Part shown: one piece after another, positions 1 through 5,067 of the stretch
Layout: each line of letters starts with the position of its first letter
Position numbering within the stretch: position 1 is the stretch's first letter
DNA from: Marmoricola sp.
GTDB lineage: Bacteria; Actinomycetota; Actinomycetes; Propionibacteriales; Nocardioidaceae
Assembly (NCBI GenBank): GCA_030151765.1
Contig: JASLCW010000089.1
Coordinates: forward strand, 1 to 6,318
Direction: 5' to 3'
Length of the DNA stretch: 6,318 nt
Translations under genes and position numbers: made by a program
The notes under the pieces: generated by a model
What the model saw: only the letters and a program-made list of their open reading frames with translations
The model's database searches: none
What the model was told of the DNA's origin: nothing

Positions 1-467
1 AGCTCGGCCGCAAGTACGCCGAGGCGCTCGACCTCAAGGTGCTCGACGAGAACGGCAAGCTGGTCACGGTCACGATGGGCTCCTACGGCATCGGTCCCTC
101 ACGTGCCGTCGCGGCGATCGTCGAGGGGACGTACGACGACCTGGGTCTCAACTGGCCCCGCAATGTCGCCCCGGCCGACGTGCACGTCGTGGCGGCAGGC
201 AAGGACGAGGAGATCCACGCCGCTGCCGCGAAGCTGGCCGAGGACCTGTCCGCGCAGGGCGTCACCGTTCTGTACGACGACCGCGCGAAGGTCAGCCCCG
301 GCGTGAAGTTCAAGGACGCCGAGCTGATCGGCATCCCGACCATCGTCACGGTCGGCCGCGGGTTCGCCGACGGCAAGGTCGAGGTGCGCGATCGCAACTC
401 GGGCGAGCGCGAGGAGGTCGCAGTCGGCGCTGCCGCCGACCGGCTGATCGCCGCCGTTCGGGGCTGA
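1..467 (+). CDS. proS: Prolyl-tRNA synthetase, C-terminal part (5' end outside window)
   Basis: This is the C-terminal end of a class II prolyl-tRNA synthetase, the cytoplasmic enzyme that charges tRNA-Pro with proline using ATP. The reading frame is already open at base 1 (first whole codon at base 3) and ends with TGA at 465-467. The segment starts in the catalytic core with LGRKYAEAL and then MGSYGIGPSRAVAA, which is class II motif 3 with its conserved arginine. The rest is the HGTP anticodon-binding domain: PADVHVVAAGKDEE opens it, YDDRAKVSPGVKFKDAELIG is its typical middle, and IPTIVTVGRG follows. This order, with the anticodon domain directly after motif 3 and the protein ending there, fits the bacterial ProS type. 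The next gene starts 2 nt after the stop, so the two are probably cotranscribed. Family assignment is secure; the N-terminal part and any editing domain cannot be judged. Confidence 0.97.
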   Translation, partial: LGRKYAEALDLKVLDENGKLVTVTMGSYGIGPSRAVAAIVEGTYDDLGLNWPRNVAPADVHVVAAGKDEEIHAAAAKLAEDLSAQGVTVLYDDRAKVSPGVKFKDAELIGIPTIVTVGRGFADGKVEVRDRNSGEREEVAVGAAADRLIAAVRG

Positions 468-469
468 CC

Positions 470-1489
470 ATGCTGGTCGACGTCTGGCTGGATGGTCGTC
501 CGGACCAGGCGATCGATCGCGCCCGCGAACTGGCCGCCACCGGCGTCGCCGGGCTCTTCACCTTCGAGGGCCAGCACGATGTCTTCACGCCCCTGGTCGC
601 GGCCGCATCGGCAGGCGTCGATGCCGACCTGATGACCAATGTCGCGATCGCGCTGCCCCGCAGCCCGATGCATCTGGCCAGTACGGCCTACGACCTGCAG
701 GTGCTCTCCCGCGGCCGGTTCCGGCTCGGTCTCGGCTCCCAGATCCGCCCGCACATCGAGAACCGCTACGGCTCGACCTGGAGCGAGCCCGCCGCGCGGA
801 TGGGGGAGTGGGTGCGGGCGGTCCGGGCGATCCTCGGGTCGTGGCAGCACGGCAGCCGGCTCGACTTCCGTGGGCGGTTCACCCGGCACACGCTGATGAC
901 GCCCGCCTTCGACCCCGGCCCCAACCCGTACGGCGTACCCCCGATCCTGCTGGGCGCGCTCGGGCCGGTGATGACCCGTACGGCGGCCGAGGTCGCCGAC
1001 GGGCTGCTGGTGATGCCCTTCCACAGTCACCGGCATTTCCGGGAGCGGACCCTGGTCGCGGTTGAGGAGGGGCTGGCCCGGCGTGAGCTGGACGGACCGT
1101 TCGCGATCCAGCCGCAGGCGATCCTGGCGATGGCGAGGACTCCCGAGGAGCATGCGACCGCGGCCGCCGGCGTACGGCAGTTGCTTGCCTTCTATGCCTC
1201 CACGCCTGCCTATCGGCCGGTGCTCGACATAGAGGGATGGGGCGATCTGCAGCCGGAGCTCAATACGCTGTCGAAGACCGGCGACATCGCCGCGATGACG
1301 GATCTGATCGACGACGCCATGCTCGGCACGCTCGCGATCGTAGGCACGCCGGAGGAGTGCGCCGCCGAGATCGAGCGCCGGTTCGGTGAGGTCGCCGACC
1401 GGGTCTGCTGCTATTTCCCGGGCTATCGCCCGTCGCCGTCAGATCTCGGCGAGCTCGTCCAGGTCCTCGGTGGTCGGCTGCCAGCGTAG
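470..1489 (+). CDS. LLM-class (luciferase-like) oxidoreductase, probably F420-dependent
   Basis: This 339-residue protein has the sequence pattern of the luciferase-like monooxygenase superfamily, TIM-barrel enzymes that use FMN or deazaflavin F420. The key segment is RGRFRLGLGSQIRPHIENRYG (about residues 81-101), the family's core signature. A further region with VPPILLGALGPVMTRTAAEVADGLL (about 156-180) is where these proteins bind the flavin and phosphate. The GLGSQIRPHIE form and the following WSEPAARMGEWVRAVRAI resemble the actinobacterial F420-dependent subgroup typified by MSMEG_2256; this is recalled from memory, not searched. The substrate is unknown. The ATG lies 2 nt after the proS stop with no strong Shine-Dalgarno sequence, suggesting readthrough transcription and translational coupling. 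The last 51 bp overlap the 3' end of the opposite-strand aldo/keto reductase. Superfamily is secure, cofactor likely, substrate not predictable. Confidence 0.9.
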   Translation: MLVDVWLDGRPDQAIDRARELAATGVAGLFTFEGQHDVFTPLVAAASAGVDADLMTNVAIALPRSPMHLASTAYDLQVLSRGRFRLGLGSQIRPHIENRYGSTWSEPAARMGEWVRAVRAILGSWQHGSRLDFRGRFTRHTLMTPAFDPGPNPYGVPPILLGALGPVMTRTAAEVADGLLVMPFHSHRHFRERTLVAVEEGLARRELDGPFAIQPQAILAMARTPEEHATAAAGVRQLLAFYASTPAYRPVLDIEGWGDLQPELNTLSKTGDIAAMTDLIDDAMLGTLAIVGTPEECAAEIERRFGEVADRVCCYFPGYRPSPSDLGELVQVLGGRLPA

Positions 1490-2386
1490 GGCGGCCGCAT
1501 TGCGGCGGACCTGGTCGCCCGAGGTCGCGCCTGAGATGACCGAGCCGACCGTCGGCTTCGCGGCGAGTCCGGCGATGGCGACGTCGAGCATCTCCAGGCC
1601 GCGCGCCCGCGCATAGGCGCCGAGGGCCTCGATGCGGTCCCAGTCGGCACCGGCGAGCCATTGCGCGCGGCCGGCGTCGAGCGCTGCCCGGCTGCCGGCG
1701 GGGGCCTCCGCCCCGCGGGTGTACTTGCCGGTCAACAGGCCGTATTCCAAGGGGAAGAAGGGCAACAGGCCGAGTCCGAACTTCGCCGCCGCGGGCACCA
1801 CCTCGGCCTCGACGGTGCGATCGAGCAGCGAATAGCGGTTCTGGACGGAGATGAACGGAGTCAGCCCCGAGGTCCGTGCGGTCCAGGAGGCGTCGGCCCC
1901 GAGCCATGCGTCGAAGTTCGAGCAACCGATGTAGCGGATCTTGCCCTCGTCCACGAGTTCGTTCAGTGCGCTCAGGGTCTCCTCGATCGGCGTAACCGGG
2001 TCGAAGGCGTGCAACTGGTAGAGGTCGATGTGATCGGTCTGGAGCCGGCGCAGCGAGGCCACCACGGCCCGGCGTACGTATCGGCGCGAACCGCGGACGC
2101 CGTGGTCGGCACCGTTGGCGCCCTGCATGTCCATGCCGAACTTGGTGGCCAGCACGAAGTCCTCGCGACGCCCGCGCAGCGCCTCGCCGATCAGGCTCTC
2201 GCTGGCACCGGGCTCGATGCCGTAGATGTCGGCGGTGTCGAGCAGGGTCACGCCGCTGTCCAGCGCGGCGTCCAGGATGTCGGCGACACCGTCGGCGTCG
2301 ACCCGGCGGCTGAAGGCATTGCACCCGATCCCGACCGCGCTCACCATCAGTCCCGAGGCCCCCAGGGGCCGATAGATCATCTCCAC
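1439..2386 (-). CDS. Aldo/keto reductase
   Basis: This is an NAD(P)H-dependent aldo/keto reductase, a cytoplasmic (beta/alpha)8 barrel that reduces or oxidises carbonyl/alcohol substrates. From the GTG at 2386 it has 315 residues, normal for the family. The N-terminus IYRPLGASGLMVSAVGIG is typical. Counting from the internal ATG at 2380, the catalytic tetrad is visible: Asp48 (LLDTAD), Tyr53 (DIYG), Lys80 (LATKFG) and His124 (LYQLHAFD). GKIRYIGCSNFDAW (about 146-159), ISVQNRYSLL (about 177-186) and LLPFFPLEYGLLTGKY (about 205-220) are further family signatures, and the C-terminal VGSVISGATS matches the NADP-binding region. Start choice: GTG at 2386 sits 7 nt behind a TAGGCT -10 box and fits leaderless translation. 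ATG at 2380 has GGAG directly against it, too close for a ribosome site. An upstream TTG at 2410 is unlikely. Its 3' end overlaps the oxidoreductase. Substrate unknown. Confidence 0.93.
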   Translation of the reverse strand: MEMIYRPLGASGLMVSAVGIGCNAFSRRVDADGVADILDAALDSGVTLLDTADIYGIEPGASESLIGEALRGRREDFVLATKFGMDMQGANGADHGVRGSRRYVRRAVVASLRRLQTDHIDLYQLHAFDPVTPIEETLSALNELVDEGKIRYIGCSNFDAWLGADASWTARTSGLTPFISVQNRYSLLDRTVEAEVVPAAAKFGLGLLPFFPLEYGLLTGKYTRGAEAPAGSRAALDAGRAQWLAGADWDRIEALGAYARARGLEMLDVAIAGLAAKPTVGSVISGATSGDQVRRNAAALRWQPTTEDLDELAEI

Positions 2387-2393
2387 GCGAACC

Positions 2394-2399
2394 AGCCTA
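2394..2399 (-). promoter_or_regulatory. Candidate -10 box of the aldo/keto reductase gene (leaderless)
   Basis: On the minus strand the hexamer TAGGCT matches the actinobacterial TANNNT -10 pattern. It ends 7 nt before the GTG at 2386, which is where transcription would be expected to start. That geometry fits a leaderless mRNA beginning at the start codon. No good -35 element is visible 16-18 nt upstream. Confidence 0.45.
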
Positions 2400-2405
2400 G
2401 ATGGA

Positions 2406-2433
2406 GGCAACCTTTCCGGCGCGTGCCGGCGTC
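2406..2433 (+). promoter_or_regulatory. Candidate ECF-type promoter of the sigma factor gene
   Basis: GGCAACC (2406-2412) resembles the AAC-containing -35 element of ECF sigma factors, and CGTC (2430-2433) resembles their -10 element, separated by 17 nt. Transcription would start near 2440, leaving a leader of about 17 nt that keeps the Shine-Dalgarno sequence at 2443-2449. ECF factors commonly drive their own operon, so autoregulation is the natural reading. The match rests on short motifs and is inference. Confidence 0.35.
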
Positions 2434-2440
2434 ATGCCGG
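2416..2440. repeat. Overlapping inverted repeats in the sigma gene promoter region
   Basis: CCGGC (2416-2420) pairs with GCCGG (2425-2429) across a 4-nt loop. CCGGC (2426-2430) pairs with GCCGG (2436-2440) across a 5-nt loop. The two share the middle arm, so they exclude one another. The second repeat spans the candidate -10 element CGTC. This could be an operator or a chance effect of high GC content. Confidence 0.4.
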
Positions 2441-2442
2441 TG

Positions 2443-2449
2443 AAGGGGG
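2443..2449 (+). promoter_or_regulatory. Ribosome binding site fixing the sigma factor start
   Basis: AAGGGGG lies 7 nt before the ATG at 2457, a strong Shine-Dalgarno match at ideal spacing that supports this start codon. Confidence 0.75.
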
Positions 2450-2456
2450 TGTTCGA

Positions 2457-2972
2457 ATGCTGAGTGTGAGCACGACGGCGGGCACGTACGAGGAGTACGC
2501 CGCGGCCGCCTGGCCGGGCCTCTACCGCCTTGCCTATCTGCTGGCCGGCAATCACGCGGATGCGGAGGACCTGGCGCAGCAGGCGCTGCTCAAGGTCTAC
2601 CGGAACTGGCACCGGGTCGAGGCCTCCGGGTCTCCCGACGCCTACGTACGACGCATGCTCACGAACACCTTCATCTCGTCGCGGCGTCCGGTGCGGCTGC
2701 GGCGCGAGGTGTTGACCGAACGCCTTCCGGAGACGCCCGTGGGTGTCGTCGGGAACGAGGACCGGATGCTCTTGTGGCCACACGTGTGTGCGTTGCCGCC
2801 ACGGCAACGCGCGGTCGTCGTACTGCGCTACTACGAGGACTTCAGCGAGCAGCAGATCGCGGACACCCTCGGCTGCTCGGCCGGAACCGTCAAATCCACC
2901 GCTCACAAGGCGCTCGCCTCCCTGCGGAGCCGACTCGCCGCATCGTCCGAGAACTCCGGAAGGGAGGCCTGA
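2457..2972 (+). CDS. SigE-family (ECF-type) RNA polymerase sigma factor
   Basis: This 171-residue protein is a two-domain alternative sigma factor that would direct RNA polymerase to a small set of promoters. Region 2 runs from about residue 14 to 78: YEEYAAAAWPGLYRLAYLL, then AGNHADAEDLAQQALLKVY and SPDAYVRRMLTNTFISSRR, including the core-binding DAEDLAQ segment. Region 4 runs from about 104 to 158: LPPRQRAVVVLRYYEDFSEQ followed by the helix-turn-helix QIADTLGCSAGTVKSTAHKA. The length, the WPGLYRLAYLLAGN start and the AYVRRMLTN motif match the actinobacterial SigE family (TIGR02983-like). A membrane protein gene begins 1 nt after the stop and probably encodes its regulatory partner. The candidate promoter upstream would allow self-activation. 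The individual name cannot be assigned, and it should not be equated with the well-known SigE of Streptomyces or mycobacteria. Confidence 0.93.
   Translation: MLSVSTTAGTYEEYAAAAWPGLYRLAYLLAGNHADAEDLAQQALLKVYRNWHRVEASGSPDAYVRRMLTNTFISSRRPVRLRREVLTERLPETPVGVVGNEDRMLLWPHVCALPPRQRAVVVLRYYEDFSEQQIADTLGCSAGTVKSTAHKALASLRSRLAASSENSGREA
2790..2810 (+). other. Perfect 9-bp hairpin inside the sigma factor coding region
   Basis: GCGTTGCCG (2790-2798) is perfectly complementary to CGGCAACGC (2802-2810) with a 3-nt loop CCA. It encodes the conserved ALPPRQR stretch at the start of region 4. The stem depends on TTG and CAA, which are uncommon codons in this DNA; CTG or CAG would break it. No T-run follows, so it is not an intrinsic terminator. 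Confidence 0.5.
2961..2967 (+). promoter_or_regulatory. Ribosome binding site fixing the membrane protein start
   Basis: AGGGAGG, inside the last codons of the sigma factor gene, lies 6 nt before the ATG at 2974. It fixes that start, although the same frame stays open far upstream inside the sigma gene. Confidence 0.8.
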
Positions 2973-2973
2973 C

Positions 2974-4062
2974 ATGCAGATCGACGAGATCGAAGCCCTG
3001 TTGACCCGTGAGCTCCACGAGGTCGCCGACGGCGTGGACGTGCCGCTCCGGCCCGAGCCCGGAACGATCCGGGTCGCGCCGGGCCGCGTCTGGATGGCGC
3101 CCCTGGCCGCCGCGATCGCGGTGCTGCTGGTCCTGGCCGGAGTCACGCTCTTCGTGACCAGGCAGGGCGACGACCGGGGGCCGGCCGGGATACCGAAGGG
3201 TGCGCCGGCCATCCCCTTCGTCGTGGGCGGGACCCTGTACGTCGGGGGCAAGGCGATGCCCGGCCGGTGGCTGTCGGTCGTCTCGGCCGGAGACTCCTGG
3301 ATCGCAGCGCGCCGGGGTTCCGGCTGGTGGTGGGGCCGGGGCACCCACGAGCACCGGGCCGCCGTCGCGAAGGACACGATGCCGATCCTGTCCCGGGACG
3401 GGGCCGTGATCGCGCTGCCCCAGGCCGTCGGCAAGGGCCGGGTCCAGGTCCGCGACACCACCGACGGGCGCCTGCTCGGCACCTGGAGGCTCCCGCACCA
3501 GAATCCCGCCGACGGGCTGGGGCTGGTGATGGCGGCGGTGACCAGTCCCGACGTGCGGGTCTTCCGGGTCGGGGGCAATGGCACGGCCATGTGGACCCTT
3601 GCGACCGGGCAGACCCGGCAACTCAAGGACCTGTCGGTGATCGGCGACACTCCGGCCGGAATGCTCATCGCCCAGACGGTGGGGCAGGGGCCGATCTTCT
3701 TCCGGCTCGGCTCGATCGGTCCGGACGGGAGGGCGGCGTACACGGCCATGGTTCCCGATGCCTCGGCGGGCACCTTCTCCGACGACGGCTGGATGGCGGT
3801 CGGCAAGCGGAATCGGAGGGTGCGCGCGGCAGCCGGAGGCGAGGTCGAGGGCGCTACCAGGATCGAGGTGAGAGAGCTCGATCCGTCGAGGCGGCTCACG
3901 CTCTCGGTCCCGGCAGGTTGGATCGCCAGCACCTTCGCGTGGGAGGCACCGGGGACGCTGATCGCGGACGTGCTGCCCGCCGGCACGGGCCCGGCCTCGC
4001 CGATGGACACGCGACTCATGCGCTGCGTGATCAGCCTGCGGCGCTGTGCGCTGACGGACTGA
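2974..4062 (+). CDS. Single-pass membrane protein with propeller-like outer domain; putative sigma factor partner
   Basis: This 362-residue protein is not recognised as a named family. It has a short N-terminal part of about 40 residues (DEIEALLTRELHEVADGV), one hydrophobic membrane segment (about 42-62, APLAAAIAVLLVLAGVTLFV), and a large C-terminal part expected outside the cell. That part holds loosely repeated propeller-like strands: LSRDGAVIALP with VQVRDTTDGRLLGTW (about 139-171), TSPDVRVFRVGGNGTAMWTL (190-209), and FSDDGWMAVG with IEVRELDPSRRLTLSV (268-312). Two cysteines close the chain (Cys351 and Cys358) and could form a disulfide. The gene starts 1 nt after the sigma factor stop with its own strong ribosome site, so the two form an operon. 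SigE-family genes often have such a membrane-protein neighbour; an anti-sigma or sensor role is inferred from context only, and no zinc-binding anti-sigma HxxxCxxC motif is present. Confidence 0.85.
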   Translation: MQIDEIEALLTRELHEVADGVDVPLRPEPGTIRVAPGRVWMAPLAAAIAVLLVLAGVTLFVTRQGDDRGPAGIPKGAPAIPFVVGGTLYVGGKAMPGRWLSVVSAGDSWIAARRGSGWWWGRGTHEHRAAVAKDTMPILSRDGAVIALPQAVGKGRVQVRDTTDGRLLGTWRLPHQNPADGLGLVMAAVTSPDVRVFRVGGNGTAMWTLATGQTRQLKDLSVIGDTPAGMLIAQTVGQGPIFFRLGSIGPDGRAAYTAMVPDASAGTFSDDGWMAVGKRNRRVRAAAGGEVEGATRIEVRELDPSRRLTLSVPAGWIASTFAWEAPGTLIADVLPAGTGPASPMDTRLMRCVISLRRCALTD

Positions 4063-4063
4063 T

Positions 4064-4486
4064 TCAGACGGTCATGCCGGGGTAGTCGCCGGGCACCACG
4101 CCGACCGCCAGCGCTTGTGTGGATGCCGCCAGCAGGGCGTTGATCGCCCAGGCCCGGTCGGCGCCCGAGGTGCTCCCGACGGTCTGCCCGTAGAGCTGCA
4201 GGCAGCGGTCCTCGATGTCGCGGGCGGCGGCGCGCAGGTCCGCGGCGCTGCGCAGTCCGTTCGGCAGCCGGTACGCCGAGGAGGCCGCCACGGGGGCGGC
4301 GTGGTGGGCGTGGACGAGCTCGGTCAGCCGATCACGCCTGGCGACGTGCACGTCGTACAGATTCCGGATGATCGCGGCCAGCTTCGGCTGGGACGACTCG
4401 GAGACCTGGCCACCGAGAACGCCGTACAGGTAGACGGCGGTGTGCTCGCCGCCAAGGGTCGCCTGCAGTGCCGCCACCGGTGTCAT
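4064..4486 (-). CDS. DUF4439 ferritin-like domain protein
   Basis: This 140-residue protein matches the actinobacterial DUF4439 family, which is predicted to fold as a ferritin-like four-helix bundle; its biochemical role is unknown. Visible features are LGGEHTAVYLYGVLGG near the N-terminus (Glu14, His15), NLYDVHVARRDRLTEL (His47 with the conserved arginine-aspartate pair after it), ASSAYRLP, a third helix with IEDRCLQLYG (Glu92, Asp93), and a C-terminal DYPG. The Glu and His residues could bind metal, but that is not shown. There is no signal peptide, so it is probably cytoplasmic unless held by its partner. The ATG at 4486 overlaps the TGA of the upstream lipoprotein gene by 4 bp (ATGA), implying coupled translation. 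An open frame extends upstream to 5017, but that stretch only shadows the lipoprotein gene. Its stop lies 1 nt from the stop of the convergent membrane protein gene. Confidence 0.85.
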   Translation of the reverse strand: MTPVAALQATLGGEHTAVYLYGVLGGQVSESSQPKLAAIIRNLYDVHVARRDRLTELVHAHHAAPVAASSAYRLPNGLRSAADLRAAARDIEDRCLQLYGQTVGSTSGADRAWAINALLAASTQALAVGVVPGDYPGMTV

Positions 4487-4983
4487 CGGGCACCCTTGAG
4501 CGGCGGCCAGGCCGCGAGACGCTGTGCGGTGGCGGCGGCCATCGCGGCGAAGAGCCGGGCGAGATCGCCGCTCTCCGCGCGTTGTGCCAGCCCGGTGAAC
4601 TGGTGGACGAGGTTCTGTTCGCCGGCCCGCGCGGAGGCGGTCAGATGCGCCGGGTACGGCGTCGCCGGCGCGCTCGGGGTCGGGCGCATGGACGCCGGCG
4701 AGACACCCTGCAGGCGGGCCAGGTGAACCTCGTGCAGGCGCAGGGATTCGGTCACCGGCCGCGGTGTCGTGGTGATCGCCCGAAGCCGGCTGACAGCCTG
4801 GTCGAGAAGGCCCACGGCCACGCCGACGGCCACGATGTCGGGGGACTGCCCGGCGGATTCGGTCTGCCCGTCGTCGGGCGTCTGACTGCCGATCCGGCAG
4901 CCGGTCGCCAGGAGGATGAGTCCGGCGCCGCCCACGGCGACCACGGCCCGGCGACCCGGCTGGAACTCCCCGCTTGCGGACAC
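4483..4983 (-). CDS. Putative lipoprotein, alanine-rich, helical
   Basis: This 166-residue protein starts at GTG 4983 with a signal-like N-terminus: GRRAVVAVGGAGLILLATGC, where Cys29 is a candidate lipidation site (ATG-C lipobox, with Ala rather than Leu at -3). The arginine pair could allow Tat export, though it is not a full Tat motif. The mature part has a polar linker (about 30-48) and then alanine- and leucine-rich helices (about 49-96 and 113-161) split by a proline-rich stretch (PTPSAPATPYP). No known domain is recognised; the helix pattern could be a degenerate four-helix bundle like its DUF4439 partner. The coding end overlaps the DUF4439 start by 4 bp. GTG is the only usable start, because the frame upstream holds none before a stop at 5035-5037. 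The candidate -10 box 6 nt upstream fits leaderless translation. An outer-surface partner of the DUF4439 protein is inference. Confidence 0.78.
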   Translation of the reverse strand: MSASGEFQPGRRAVVAVGGAGLILLATGCRIGSQTPDDGQTESAGQSPDIVAVGVAVGLLDQAVSRLRAITTTPRPVTESLRLHEVHLARLQGVSPASMRPTPSAPATPYPAHLTASARAGEQNLVHQFTGLAQRAESGDLARLFAAMAAATAQRLAAWPPLKGAR

Positions 4984-4989
4984 CGCGGC

Positions 4990-4995
4990 ATCGTA
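4990..4995 (-). promoter_or_regulatory. Candidate -10 box of the lipoprotein-DUF4439 operon (leaderless)
   Basis: On the minus strand TACGAT fits TANNNT and ends 6 nt before the GTG start at 4983, the spacing of a leaderless actinobacterial transcript. There is no Shine-Dalgarno sequence between them. No clear -35 element is visible. Confidence 0.45.
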
Positions 4996-5021
4996 GCCGC
5001 TGGGGATGCTCGGCCATGCCC

Positions 5022-5027
5022 TAGGCT
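5022..5027 (+). promoter_or_regulatory. Candidate -10 box of the rimP-nusA operon
   Basis: TAGGCT fits TANNNT and is identical to the box before the aldo/keto reductase gene. Transcription would start near 5034, leaving a leader of about 33 nt with the rimP ribosome site. The -35 position holds no recognisable element. It shares an 84-bp divergent region with the lipoprotein operon promoter. Confidence 0.45.
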
Positions 5028-5047
5028 TGGGGACTCACCACAACAGC

Positions 5048-5057
5048 AGAGAGAAGG
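5048..5057 (+). promoter_or_regulatory. Ribosome binding site fixing the rimP start
   Basis: AGAGAAGGG with the preceding purines lies about 10 nt before the ATG at 5068. It supports this start although the frame stays open for 600 bp upstream, where it only shadows minus-strand genes. Confidence 0.65.
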
Positions 5058-5067
5058 GCGCTCGACG

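Noticed and set aside
176..189. A perfect 14-bp palindrome CGACGTGCACGTCG, repeated exactly at 4342-4355
   Set aside because: Both copies lie in coding sequence and encode Asp-Val-His-Val with the preferred codons GAC GTG CAC GTC, which are self-complementary by chance. Two unrelated genes at distant sites give no support for an operator.
83..1153. A 356-codon open frame on the minus strand opposite proS and the oxidoreductase
   Set aside because: It covers two confidently identified plus-strand genes, and its Arg/Pro/Gly/His-rich translation resembles nothing known.
1419..1432. A small hairpin (CGGGC, 4-nt loop, GCCCG) just inside the oxidoreductase 3' end, considered as a terminator for the reductase
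   Set aside because: The stem is only 5 bp, no T-run follows on either strand, and it lies within coding sequence.
2397..4019. A 540-codon open frame on the minus strand opposite the sigma factor and membrane protein genes
   Set aside because: Its translation is low-complexity Pro/Ser/Arg/Thr-rich with no recognisable domain, while the plus strand has well-placed ribosome sites and a clear sigma factor. It is a high-GC shadow frame.
4468..5067. A 5' extension of the rimP frame by 600 bp
   Set aside because: The extension lies antisense to the lipoprotein and DUF4439 genes and has no RimP-like sequence. The standard RimP N-terminus and a ribosome site are at 5068.
4983..5067. A possible riboswitch or attenuator leader for rimP
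   Set aside because: The predicted leader is only about 33 nt and shows no notable pairing, too short for a known riboswitch.
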